Assembly: GCA_002685335.1 (NCBI GenBank)
Contig: NYWY01000060.1
Coordinates: 1 to 28,266, forward strand
Reading direction: 5' to 3'
Length of the DNA stretch: 28,266 bases
Source: Planctomycetaceae bacterium
Lineage (GTDB): Bacteria; Planctomycetota; Phycisphaerae; Phycisphaerales; SM1A02
Part shown: piece after piece, positions 14,444 to 23,892 of the stretch
Position numbering within the stretch: position 1 is the stretch's first letter
Layout: every line of letters begins with the position of its first letter
Translations under genes and position numbers: made by a program
Notes under the pieces: generated by a model
The model's database searches: none
What the model was told of the DNA's origin: nothing
What the model saw: only the letters and a program-made list of their open reading frames with translations

Positions 14444-15999
14444 GCAACGGCCTTCCATCAACCGTGTCCTTCGTCAGCCTCGGCTGCCCCAAGAACCTCG
14501 TCGACAGTGAGCGAATGCTCGGATCGCTGGAGGCGGCCGGCATTCGCATCGTCCCGAGCGAATCATCGGCGGATGCGATCGTGGTGAACACCTGCGGATT
14601 CCTCGACGCCAGCCGCGAGGAATCGCTCGAGGTGCTCCGCGACGCGATCGAACGGAAGTCCAAGGGGGATATCGGACGCGTGGTGGTCGCGGGATGCCTG
14701 GTCCAACGTCACCGGGCCAAACTTCTCGAGTGGGCCCCCGGCATCGACGCGATGATCGGCGTCTTCGATCATGACCGGGTGATCGACGCGGTCACTGCCA
14801 CCGCTCCCGACCGCGAAACGCTGGGCGAGGACGAACCCCGGTACTGGATCGCGGGAAACGCCTTGCAGGCCGCCCGAGCCCGAGGCCTCGAGACGGTCGG
14901 ACTCACGGTCGCGGGCAACGACGGTCGAGGCATCGGCTACTTCGAGGACGATGCCGACCGATTCCGACTCACCCCGAGACACTGGGCCTATCTGCGGGTG
15001 GGTGAAGGCTGCAATCAGAAGTGTGCGTTCTGCACGATTCCCTCGATCCGAGGCAAACTCCGCTCCAAATCGCTTCCCGCGATCCTCGACGAGGCCAAAC
15101 GCCTCCTCGACGATGGATGCGTGGAACTGAACCTGATCGGACAGGACACCACCAGTTGGGGCATGGACATCGGCGACGATCGAGGTCTTTCCGGCATGCT
15201 GGAAGGCGTCAACGCCCTCTGTGAAGCGCACGGCGATGCCGCGAGGGCCCGACTCATGTACGCCTATCCGTCGAAGTTCACCGACGGAATGATCGCCTCG
15301 TTGCGGGACCTGCCTCGAATCGTGAAGTACGTGGACATGCCGCTTCAGCACGCGAGCGATGCGATGCTGACCGCCATGCGTCGGCAGGTCACGGCCGCCC
15401 AACAACGGGATCTGGTGCTCAAACTCCGAGACCAGGTTCCGGGAATGGCGATTCGAACCACTTTCATCACCGGGTTTCCCGGCGAGACCGATGCCGATCA
15501 CGAAGACTTGATGGACTTCATCGAGGAAGTCCAGTTCGAGGCGATGGGCGTCTTCCGCTATTCCGCCGAACCCGGAACTCCGGCGGGAACGATGGAACAG
15601 GACCCGAATCTCGCGATCCCGGACGAGGTCAAGCGCGACCGAGAACGCGAACTGATGCTTCGCCAACAGGACATCGCCTTTGAAAACGCGGCCTACCTGG
15701 CGGAGCAACGCGTGATCATGGACGTCCTGGTGGACGGTGAGGCTCCCGAGACCGCGGAGGTCGCCCTCCCGGAGGACGATCCCGCCGTCCGCGCCGACGT
15801 CCCGGTCCACCTCTCGATCGGCCGCTGCTACTTCCAGGCCCCGCAGGTCGACTCGCAGACCTGTCTTGCCAGCGTGGCCCACCGAAGTCCCGGGGAAATG
15901 GTCCGCTGTGCGATCGTGGCGAGCCAGGGCTACGACTTGGTCGCTCGACCGGTGGAAGAACTGGAAAGACGAACCAGTCTGCCCATCCTGAGCAGCTGA
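14440..15999 (+). CDS. rimO: Ribosomal protein S12 methylthiotransferase
   Basis: This 519-residue radical-SAM enzyme methylthiolates an Asp of ribosomal protein S12. The N-terminal MTTase domain has three cysteines for one FeS cluster: C16 (SLGCPKNLVDSE), C52 (VNTCGF) and C86 (VAGCL). The radical-SAM cluster motif is CNQKCAFC (191-198), followed by IPSIRGKLRSK. NLIGQDTTSWG and the YAYPSKFTD / VDMPLQHASD segments are typical RimO signatures. The C-terminal 80 residues are the expected position of the TRAM domain. It is longer than the usual length of about 440, chiefly through roughly 45 extra residues around 120-178 between the two cluster domains and added acidic sequence near the TRAM. ATG 14440 overlaps the upstream stop by 4 nt. 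Confidence 0.95.
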   Translation: MSNGLPSTVSFVSLGCPKNLVDSERMLGSLEAAGIRIVPSESSADAIVVNTCGFLDASREESLEVLRDAIERKSKGDIGRVVVAGCLVQRHRAKLLEWAPGIDAMIGVFDHDRVIDAVTATAPDRETLGEDEPRYWIAGNALQAARARGLETVGLTVAGNDGRGIGYFEDDADRFRLTPRHWAYLRVGEGCNQKCAFCTIPSIRGKLRSKSLPAILDEAKRLLDDGCVELNLIGQDTTSWGMDIGDDRGLSGMLEGVNALCEAHGDAARARLMYAYPSKFTDGMIASLRDLPRIVKYVDMPLQHASDAMLTAMRRQVTAAQQRDLVLKLRDQVPGMAIRTTFITGFPGETDADHEDLMDFIEEVQFEAMGVFRYSAEPGTPAGTMEQDPNLAIPDEVKRDRERELMLRQQDIAFENAAYLAEQRVIMDVLVDGEAPETAEVALPEDDPAVRADVPVHLSIGRCYFQAPQVDSQTCLASVAHRSPGEMVRCAIVASQGYDLVARPVEELERRTSLPILSS

Positions 16000-16306
16000 T
16001 CGGCCGGAGGGAATCTCGGAATCCCGCTCCGAATGCCGCCGGCCACGGTGCTCGTGATCTTTTTCACGAAAGTCACGGACAATCCTTTCGCTGGTGCGGC
16101 GGGAACGCTAAATTGCGTCACTCGGCGTTTTTTCCGTCGACGACAACCGCAGATCAGCCTGTCGTCCCCCCCACCCTGCGCCTCGACGAGCATTGAGCCG
16201 ACCGCGACCGACGACCTTCGTCCCATTTCGTGTCCCACTCGTCGCCCGTGAGCCGATCACGGGCATTCGATCCCCCCACAGGCCACGCCGCGCCAAGGAG
16301 ACGTCC
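16000..16306 (+). promoter_or_regulatory. 307-bp intergenic region with hairpins and an AT-rich pocket
   Basis: No gene is convincing here. An AT-richer stretch (16057-16140) contains CGTGA-N6-TCACG (16053-16068) and a weak promoter-like pair TTTCGC (16086-16091), 16 nt, CTAAAT (16108-16113). Near the 3' end lies a perfect 8-bp hairpin (16244-16264). The region is the likely promoter and long 5' UTR for the membrane protein at 16307. Confidence 0.4.
16244..16264 (+). promoter_or_regulatory. Stable 8-bp hairpin in the putative 5' UTR
   Basis: GCCCGTGA and TCACGGGC pair perfectly around a 5-nt loop GCCGA, 30 nt before the AAGGAG ribosome binding site (16295-16300). There is no U-tract, so mRNA stability or translational control is more likely than termination. 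Confidence 0.45.
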
Positions 16307-16741
16307 GTGCATCCGCAGACCGCCGAAGTCTCGCTTCGTTTCAGAGCCAGTCCGATCCTGGGCGTTCTCGCGCTCCTTGTCCTGTGGCCCGCTGGTGTGG
16401 CCTACGGCGTGATCGGCCTGGTCTTCGGACTTGGGCTTCTGGGGCTCTGCGCCGCGATCGGCCTTCCCAGGTCGGTTGATCTGATGTTCGGCCTGGTTCT
16501 GGCGTTGACGCTGTTCGCGGCCCAGTTTCTTGGTGCGGTCTTTCTCGGCATTCAGGCCGGTGGTGCGACCGTCCCCGTGGTCTTCACCACGGTGATTCTG
16601 TGGTTCATCCAGCTTGCCGTGGTTTCCTTTGATCTCCATCGCTCCGCCCAGACCGTGCTGGTCGGCCGAGCGGCCGCCGCCGCCAAGGACGATGATGCGA
16701 AGCTCGCATCGACCAACGACGAAGTCGGTCTCGGCCGCTGA
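16307..16741 (+). CDS. Small polytopic membrane protein of unknown function
   Basis: This 144-residue protein starts at GTG 16307, supported by AAGGAG ending 6 nt upstream. Longer in-frame starts would run through the intergenic hairpin. Roughly four hydrophobic segments follow a short polar N-terminus: ILGVLALLVLWPAGVAYG, VFGLGLLGLCAAIG, LMFGLVLALTLFAAQFLGAVF and VPVVFTTVILWFIQLAVV. A charged cytoplasmic tail (AAAKDDDAKLASTNDE) ends the protein. I recognise no family motif. The next gene starts 170 bp downstream. Confidence 0.75.
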   Translation: MHPQTAEVSLRFRASPILGVLALLVLWPAGVAYGVIGLVFGLGLLGLCAAIGLPRSVDLMFGLVLALTLFAAQFLGAVFLGIQAGGATVPVVFTTVILWFIQLAVVSFDLHRSAQTVLVGRAAAAAKDDDAKLASTNDEVGLGR

Positions 16742-16910
16742 ATCTCGCTCGACAACCCCCCGCCACACCCCCCTACGGGGCCTGATACCGAATCCCGGAA
16801 CCAAATTTCGGGAAATACATATCGGGCCGCGTGTTTCTCGGTTAGCGTCGATTCGTCGGACCGCTACTGGACGATTCCGTCCGAGGTCCGGGGTGACGGT
16901 CCCTGGTGCG

Positions 16911-17453
16911 ATGCGGGAGGTCCGAGCTTTGCCGAAGCTCTTCGATCCCGAGCTCGTGTCCTGGCCGATCGACGACTCCGCTCGTCGCCGGATCGGTGAT
17001 CGCCGACTCTCCATGCTCGGCCGCACGAATTGGAAGGGCTACCCCCGGGGTTTCCCGAAACTCGGTCGAACCGGCGCCACGGTCGGCCTGCTCATCGCGC
17101 TTCCCATCGCCTGTGGGCTGGCGGTGCTCGGGCTTGTTCTGAGCGGAAGCCCGAATGCCGCGTTCGCGTTCGGGATGACCTTTCTGGCCGAGGCCGGCGT
17201 GCTGGCCGTCATCTTTCGTGACCGCCGCCGAAGCCTCACCCGTGCATCCGCCGCGGAACTCGGTCATCCGGTCTGCCTGAACTGCGGCTACTACAACCTG
17301 GGTCACGACGTCGACGACTCCTGCTGCGAGTGCGGGGCGACCATGCCCTGCTTGCCGGCCGAGGAGTTTCCCGCGGCGGAAGAGGACGAAACCGTCGTCG
17401 ATCTCCGCCGCCACCGAGGACGGATTCCTACCATCCGGTACGAGCGGCACTGA
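16911..17453 (+). CDS. Membrane protein with C-terminal zinc ribbon
   Basis: From ATG 16911 the protein has 180 residues: a basic cytoplasmic N-terminus, two transmembrane helices (about 55-78, VGLLIALPIACGLAVLGLVL, and 85-102, AFAFGMTFLAEAGVLAVIF), then a zinc-ribbon-like module CLNCGYYN...CCECG (Cys 122, 125, 138/139, 141) and an acidic tail. A TTG at 16929 has GGGAGG 8 nt upstream and is a serious alternative start (six residues shorter). Function is unknown. A second, unrelated-looking membrane protein with the same ribbon layout occurs at 19058-19558. It is probably co-transcribed with the secreted protein that starts 29 nt downstream. Confidence 0.75.
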   Translation: MREVRALPKLFDPELVSWPIDDSARRRIGDRRLSMLGRTNWKGYPRGFPKLGRTGATVGLLIALPIACGLAVLGLVLSGSPNAAFAFGMTFLAEAGVLAVIFRDRRRSLTRASAAELGHPVCLNCGYYNLGHDVDDSCCECGATMPCLPAEEFPAAEEDETVVDLRRHRGRIPTIRYERH

Positions 17454-17482
17454 CCACTCATCCCTCGCCCGGAGACCCCGAC

Positions 17483-18223
17483 ATGTCCACGTTCCTGCTC
17501 ACCCTTCTGCTCCTGACCTCGATCCCGGACGACGACACGGTCAACGAGGCCCGTGCACCCGTGGTGGTGACCACCCTGCAGATGGATCCGGAGAAGCCCC
17601 GAGACATCGTCGGCTGGTGGCACGGTAAGAATGGCCTGGTCGAGGTCACCGACGACGGCCGCTACCGACGCTGGAAGGACCTCGATCGTTTCAGTCGGCC
17701 GGTCGAAGTCGGTCGATGGCACCGAGAGAATCATGCCGTCTTCTGGCTCGAGTCCTACTCCCTGCCGAAAACCCCTCGTCAGCGAGCCGCCCTCTGGCTG
17801 GAGGATGACGCCCTCATGGCCGATCTCGACCGCCGAGAGACCTATCGTTTCCAGAAAACGGCCCCCTCCTGCCCGGCCGATGGCTTGGTCGGACGCTGGG
17901 CCGGAACCGGCGGCACCCTCGAGCTTCGCGGGGATCTGACCTATCACTGGATCGCACCGGCGTCGAATCGGCCCGCCGATCTCGGCGGCCAGCGAGGTCG
18001 ATGGCGATTCGGACTCGATGATCGACTGCACCTCGAACCCCTCGTGGCCAACCAATCACCGGCCCTGGTCTCGATCCGTCGAAACGATCTCGAACAGGTG
18101 GTGGAGATCCAGTCGATCGCCGGTCCGATGTCACCGGTGAAGCCGCCACCGGCGGCGAAGCCCACGACCGCGAATCCCGAGGCCGATTCGATCGAACCTG
18201 ACAAGCAGTCCGCCGGGACCTGA
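17483..18223 (+). CDS. Secreted protein with two similar beta-rich repeats
   Basis: This 246-residue protein starts at ATG 17483 with GGAG 8 nt upstream. A short hydrophobic N-terminus (MSTFLLTLLLLTS) looks like a minimal signal. Two similar units follow. The first begins IVGWWHGKNGLVEVTDDGRY and ends near LDRRETYRFQK; the second begins LVGRWAGTGGTLELRGDL and ends near LDDRLHLEPL. Both have G-W-x-G, an LEV/LEL strand, an aromatic strand and a W-R-F or W-H-R step, the look of lipocalin-like or other small antiparallel barrels. The C-terminal 40 residues are Pro/Ala/Lys-rich and probably disordered. I do not know the family. It lies between the zinc-ribbon membrane gene and the DNA glycosylase gene and may share their transcript. 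Confidence 0.75.
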   Translation: MSTFLLTLLLLTSIPDDDTVNEARAPVVVTTLQMDPEKPRDIVGWWHGKNGLVEVTDDGRYRRWKDLDRFSRPVEVGRWHRENHAVFWLESYSLPKTPRQRAALWLEDDALMADLDRRETYRFQKTAPSCPADGLVGRWAGTGGTLELRGDLTYHWIAPASNRPADLGGQRGRWRFGLDDRLHLEPLVANQSPALVSIRRNDLEQVVEIQSIAGPMSPVKPPPAAKPTTANPEADSIEPDKQSAGT

Positions 18224-18263
18224 CTCCGGCGAAGCCCCCACGCCCGCCCCGGATCCCCGACCG

Positions 18264-19061
18264 ATGCCAGAACTCCCTGAAGTCGAACGAGGCCGCCGGA
18301 TCGCCGAGTCGGTGGCGGTCGGCCGCACGATTCGCAACACCCGGTGCGCCGATGACCGGATCGTCTTCGCCGACCAGTCTCCGGCGACCGTCTCCCGCCG
18401 ACTCCGGGGCCGCACGGTGACCGCCGCCTGCCGGCACGGAAAGCAACTCTGGCTCGAGTTCGACCAGGGACCCGCCCTGCTCCTGCACTTCGGCATGACC
18501 GGCGCTCTGCATGGGTACGACGAGGAGGAGGAACGGCCCCGTTTCTGCAAGATCGAGCTGGAATTCGAAGACGGACGCCGGCTGGCGATGCCCGATCCCC
18601 GCCGATTCGGACGAATCCGCCTGCGGGACGATCCGCGGGCGGAGCCCCCGGTGGCGGGCCTGGGATTCGACCCGCTGCTCGCCCTCCCGGGCCGCGTGGA
18701 ATTCCGTGAGAAACTCGGCCGTCGAGCCGCCACGATCAAGGGCAGGCTTCTGGACCAGTCGTTTGCCGCCGGCGTCGGCAACTGGATCGCGGACGAAATC
18801 CTGTACCAGGCGAAGGTGGCCCCGCAACGGCGGGTGAAGGACCTCGAAGACGCCGAGATCGAGGTGATTCGACGTCGCCTCGGTTCGATCATCGCCAAAG
18901 CGGTCGACGTGGATTCCGTCTCCGCACGATTCCCGCGGACCTGGCTCTTCCACGAGCGATGGGGGCGCCCGGACGGTGGCCGGACCCGCCGCGGGGAGCC
19001 GATCGAAATCACCACGGTCGCGGGAAGAACCACCGCGTGGGTACCCTCGGTACAGCGATGA
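18264..19061 (+). CDS. Fpg/Nei-family DNA glycosylase with a zincless finger
   Basis: This 265-residue base-excision repair glycosylase/AP lyase begins with the catalytic N-terminus MPELPEVERGRR (Pro2 nucleophile, Glu3). It has the beta-hairpin lysine (RHGKQLW, K60), LLLHFGMTG, DPRRFGRIRL, and the helix-two-turn-helix LLDQSFAAGVGNWIADEILY. The C-terminal zinc finger of Fpg normally has four Cys. Here the corresponding stretch (FHERWGRPDGGRTRRG, then TVAGRTTAWVPSVQR) has no Cys at all but keeps the conserved Arg of GRTT, as in zincless-finger members such as plant Fpg and viral Nei relatives. Substrate preference (8-oxoG or oxidised pyrimidines) cannot be set from this. Its stop overlaps the next start (ATGA), and lepA follows in the same operon. 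Confidence 0.92.
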   Translation: MPELPEVERGRRIAESVAVGRTIRNTRCADDRIVFADQSPATVSRRLRGRTVTAACRHGKQLWLEFDQGPALLLHFGMTGALHGYDEEEERPRFCKIELEFEDGRRLAMPDPRRFGRIRLRDDPRAEPPVAGLGFDPLLALPGRVEFREKLGRRAATIKGRLLDQSFAAGVGNWIADEILYQAKVAPQRRVKDLEDAEIEVIRRRLGSIIAKAVDVDSVSARFPRTWLFHERWGRPDGGRTRRGEPIEITTVAGRTTAWVPSVQR

Positions 19062-19554
19062 ATCTCACCTGGCCCCGTTTCTATGACTCCTCCTTCCGCC
19101 CTTCGCTGCGGGAGCGATGGAACATCCACTGGCGGGCGAATCTGAGAATGCTCCGGCGGCCGTGGGACCTTTTCCTCTTCAACCTGATCTCCTTTTCGCC
19201 TCTGCTCCTGCTGCAGAGCACGATGTGGCTCTTCCCGGACCTTTTCAAGGGTTCGGGTCCTGATCTTTCCGCCCTCCTCCTCACGACGGTGGTGACCGCG
19301 GCCATCTTCTTCACCCTCCAGCACGTGGCGTTCGTGGTGGCGATGAATCTCACCTACGTGCCCCATGTCCACGCGGTCCTGAGGGACCGGGGCGTCCCGG
19401 TATGCGGTCGTTGCGGGCACCGTCTTCCCCCCGCGACCCCCGAAGCGGCCTGTTCGGAGTGCGGCCACACCGATGCGTCCGCTACGATGTGCGACTCGCC
19501 TGGTGTTTCGTCGATGGTCGACGCCCCCGATCGAGCCCTGGAGGATTCGCAGCG

Positions 19555-19558
<4 letters not shown>
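19058..19558 (+). CDS. Small membrane protein with C-terminal zinc ribbon
   Basis: The ATG at 19058 overlaps the glycosylase stop (ATGA), and the 166-residue product ends in a GTGA overlap with lepA, so all three are translationally coupled. The protein has an Arg-rich N-terminus, two hydrophobic segments (about 38-56, LFLFNLISFSPLLLL, and 71-97, SALLLTTVVTAAIFFTLQHV), then a ribbon CGRCGHRLPP...CSECG (Cys 116, 119, 132, 135) and a short polar tail. The ribbon is of the rubredoxin/zinc-ribbon kind common in planctomycete membrane proteins of unknown role. I know no function for it; coupling to a DNA-repair enzyme and a translation factor may simply be operon packing. Confidence 0.8.
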
Positions 19559-21363
<1,805 letters not shown>

Positions 21364-21459
21364 CTCGTCCGAGGCCCCCCGACGAACCCGAATCAAGCCA
21401 GAACCACCCGCCCGCCCACGCCGTGACCGTCGCGTCACCGCCCGGCTCAGGAGAATCTC

Positions 21460-22185
21460 ATGCATCGCTTCGAACGACTCGCGATCCACGCCACCCTGGT
21501 CATCCTGACTCTGCTGCTGGTATCGGTCCTCACGGATCGTCCCGGGCTCACCCCCGCCGCGGACGCCGAATCATCGCGGCTGGAGGAGGTCCTCGGCCCC
21601 GCGGATCGAATCCTTCTCAATCGAGACGGCGGCGAGATCGACCTCACGGCGAAGAAGAACGGGATCGCCTGGGGAGAACGGGCGACCGATCGCAGCTGGA
21701 GCATGGGATGCGTCGACGTGCCTCGACTCATCTCCAGCCTCATGGATGCGGAGCGATTCACCGAGGATCGACGCGCCCTGCAGGAGGAAGCCGAAGAACA
21801 GAGTCGAGCGTTCGAAGAACGATTCGAAGCCTTCCGCGAGGAGTTCGGAGAGCTGACCCCGGAAGATCCCGCCTTCCAGGGAGTCCAGGGCCAGTGGCAG
21901 GGAATGATGCAGGAGTACCAGCAGTGGCAGCAGGGCACGATGGCGGTGCAGCAGAAACTGGGCGCGGAACAGGTCGAGATCGCCTATCGGGAACTGGTGG
22001 AGGCGGTCGACATCGTCGCGGAACGCGAGGGCGTGGAACTCGTTCTGCGCTTCGTCCCGGTGTCCGATCCGTTCGAGGTCGACAGTCTCGATCTCGCCGG
22101 AGACCAGGTCCGACGCCGACTGTTCCTTCGCTATCCGGAGTCGATCGACCTGACCGGCAAGGTCGAGGCCGAACTCGGCCTCTGA
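21460..22185 (+). CDS. OmpH/Skp-like periplasmic protein
   Basis: This 241-residue protein starts at ATG 21460 with AGGAG 6 nt upstream. An N-terminal hydrophobic segment (LAIHATLVILTLLLVSVLT) is followed by about 50 polar residues. A Skp/OmpH-like unit comes next: a first strand and CVDVPRLISSLMDAERF, then a long Glu/Gln-rich coiled coil (about residues 100-165, RRALQEEAEEQSRAFEERF and onward), and a final helix/strand (VDIVAEREGVELVLRF) that matches the OmpH family end. Skp proteins are periplasmic holdases for outer-membrane proteins. Length exceeds the usual 160 mainly at the N-terminus. It ends 1 bp before the convergent lipB stop, leaving no room for a separate bidirectional terminator. 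Confidence 0.75.
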   Translation: MHRFERLAIHATLVILTLLLVSVLTDRPGLTPAADAESSRLEEVLGPADRILLNRDGGEIDLTAKKNGIAWGERATDRSWSMGCVDVPRLISSLMDAERFTEDRRALQEEAEEQSRAFEERFEAFREEFGELTPEDPAFQGVQGQWQGMMQEYQQWQQGTMAVQQKLGAEQVEIAYRELVEAVDIVAEREGVELVLRFVPVSDPFEVDSLDLAGDQVRRRLFLRYPESIDLTGKVEAELGL

Positions 22186-22186
22186 T

Positions 22187-22978
22187 TCAGACGTCGGCGT
22201 TCGAGGCGGCCCGCTCCGCGATCGAGATCGCGTCACCGAGACGAGTCGCGAGTCGCTGACGGACCACGTTCATCGACAGGCCCGATCCGTCGTCGAGTTC
22301 CGCGGCGACGCTGGTGACCGGTCGGCCCACCAGACCACACGGCACGATGAGTCCGAAGTGATTCAGATCCGGGTCGACGTTCAACGCGAGCCCGTGCATC
22401 GAAACCCATCGAGAGACTCGAACGCCGATCGCGGCGATCTTGCGACCACCGATCCCATCGGCATCGTCCGCCCGACGCCCGACCCAGACTCCCGTCGCCC
22501 CGGTATCCCGCCCGGCCGTCAGTCCGAAATCACCGAGGGTGTCGATGATCGCCTGCTCCAGCAGGCGGATCCAGGCGTGGATCCTCAATCCGATCCGATC
22601 CAGATCGACGATCGCATACGCGACCAGCTGACCGGGTCCGTGATAGGTCACATCCCCGCCCCGATCGGTCTCGCAACGTTCGATGCCGTGTCGAGCGAGG
22701 ACTTCGGGGCCGGCGAGGACGTTTTTCGCGGCTCCGGGGCGCCGTGAGACCGTCACCACCGGAGGATCGTGTTCCAACAACAGCAGGTACCCGGTCCCGG
22801 CCGATTCGTCCCGACGCTCCTGCACCTCCTTCTGCAACGATCGTTGCAGAGAGAGAGCCTCCGAATACGGCATTCGGCCCAAATTGCGAATTTGAAGCCA
22901 CGAGGGAGCTTCCGGGACGTGGAGAATTCCGCTGGACTGCTCCTCGGGATCGGTGGATTGCGACACGGGATCAGGCAT
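22187..22978 (-). CDS. lipB: Octanoyl-(acyl carrier protein):protein N-octanoyltransferase
   Basis: This 263-residue enzyme transfers octanoyl from ACP to lipoyl domains, the first step of lipoate biosynthesis. Family motifs are RGGDVTYHGPGQLVAYAI, GRKIAAIGVRVSRWVSMHG with the catalytic Lys, and the active-site Cys in IVPCGL. The start ATG 22978 has no Shine-Dalgarno. A TACCGT box stands exactly 6 nt upstream, and this decides the start over the longer frame beginning at 23035. The protein is somewhat longer than typical LipB because of a polar N-terminal extension of about 20 residues. It is divergent from lpxA (68 bp between starts). No lipA is visible in the window. Confidence 0.95.
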   Translation of the reverse strand: MPDPVSQSTDPEEQSSGILHVPEAPSWLQIRNLGRMPYSEALSLQRSLQKEVQERRDESAGTGYLLLLEHDPPVVTVSRRPGAAKNVLAGPEVLARHGIERCETDRGGDVTYHGPGQLVAYAIVDLDRIGLRIHAWIRLLEQAIIDTLGDFGLTAGRDTGATGVWVGRRADDADGIGGRKIAAIGVRVSRWVSMHGLALNVDPDLNHFGLIVPCGLVGRPVTSVAAELDDGSGLSMNVVRQRLATRLGDAISIAERAASNADV

Positions 22979-22984
22979 CCGAGT

Positions 22985-22990
22985 ACGGTA
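22985..22990 (-). promoter_or_regulatory. -10-like box 6 nt before lipB
   Basis: On the minus strand TACCGT (TANNNT) is followed by 6 nt and ATG 22978. There is no Shine-Dalgarno and no clear -35. This is the same layout as at 2876, 12929 and 25642. Confidence 0.4.
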
Positions 22991-23046
22991 CGCCGAATCC
23001 GGATGGCGGCCGCCGCCTCCTTTTTCGCTCCCCACGAATCACTTCC

Positions 23047-23892
23047 ATGCCGCGGATCCATCCAACCGCCATCGTGGACCCACGGGTCGAACTCGCCGAC
23101 GAGGTCGAGATCGGTCCGTACTGCATCCTCGAAGGCCGTATCACCATTGGCGCCGGTACCCGCCTCCGCGGGCACTGTTTCATGCAGGGCCCGCTGGTCA
23201 TCGGGGAGGCGAACGACATCTGGCCGTTCTCCTCGATCGGTGTCGCGCCCCAGACCCGGGACTTCGACCCGGACACCGAAGGGCCGGGAACCGTGATCGG
23301 TGATCACAACGTCTTCCGGGAACATTCGTCGGTCCACCGGTCGATACACGAGACGGACCCCACCCGGATCGGAAACCAGAACCTGTTCATGGATTCCGCG
23401 CATGCGGGTCATGACGTGGTGATGGGTGATCGCAACGTGCTGGCCAACGGCTCCGCCCTCGGCGGCCATGTCACGGTCGAAGACGACGTCATCATCGGTG
23501 GCAACGCCGCGGTCCACCAGTTCGTCCGCGTCGGCCGCGGAGCCCTCATGAGCGGTCTCGCGGGCACCGCGTTGGACGTGATGCCCTGGTTCATGGTCAC
23601 CAGGCTGAACGTGGCCGGCAGTTTCAACATCATCGGTCTTCGTCGAAACGGCTTCAGCTCGGAGCAGATCGACACCGTTCGATGGGTGTACCGACTCTTC
23701 TGCCGGCGTGGAAACAAGGTGGTCGACGCGATCGAGCAGATCCGCGAACGCGAGGGTGATCCGATCATCGACGATTACCTCCGATTCATCGAACGCTCGA
23801 ACCGGCCGATCTGCACCATGAAGGGTCGACGCGAAAGTCGGGACGACGACAGTCTCGAAGACGAAGAATCCGACGAAGAACGACCGACTTGA
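23047..23892 (+). CDS. lpxA: UDP-N-acetylglucosamine acyltransferase (first step of lipid A synthesis)
   Basis: This 281-residue left-handed beta-helix acyltransferase starts at ATG 23047 (MPRIHPTAIVDPRVEL). The hexapeptide-repeat region includes VEIGPYCILEGRITIG and PLVIGEANDIWPFSSIG. The catalytic-His turn is SAHAGHDVVMGDRN, followed by GGHVTVEDDVIIGGNAAVHQ and then GLRRNGFSSEQI, the standard LpxA C-terminal start. The C-terminal helical domain is followed by an acidic tail (EDEESDEERPT). It implies that the organism makes lipid A or a related acylated sugar lipid. Its stop overlaps the start of the MBL hydrolase gene by 3 nt. No other lpx gene is present here. Confidence 0.96.
   Translation: MPRIHPTAIVDPRVELADEVEIGPYCILEGRITIGAGTRLRGHCFMQGPLVIGEANDIWPFSSIGVAPQTRDFDPDTEGPGTVIGDHNVFREHSSVHRSIHETDPTRIGNQNLFMDSAHAGHDVVMGDRNVLANGSALGGHVTVEDDVIIGGNAAVHQFVRVGRGALMSGLAGTALDVMPWFMVTRLNVAGSFNIIGLRRNGFSSEQIDTVRWVYRLFCRRGNKVVDAIEQIREREGDPIIDDYLRFIERSNRPICTMKGRRESRDDDSLEDEESDEERPT

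Noticed and set aside
14563..15882. A 439-codon frame antisense to rimO
   Set aside because: Same reason: rimO carries all family motifs on the plus strand.
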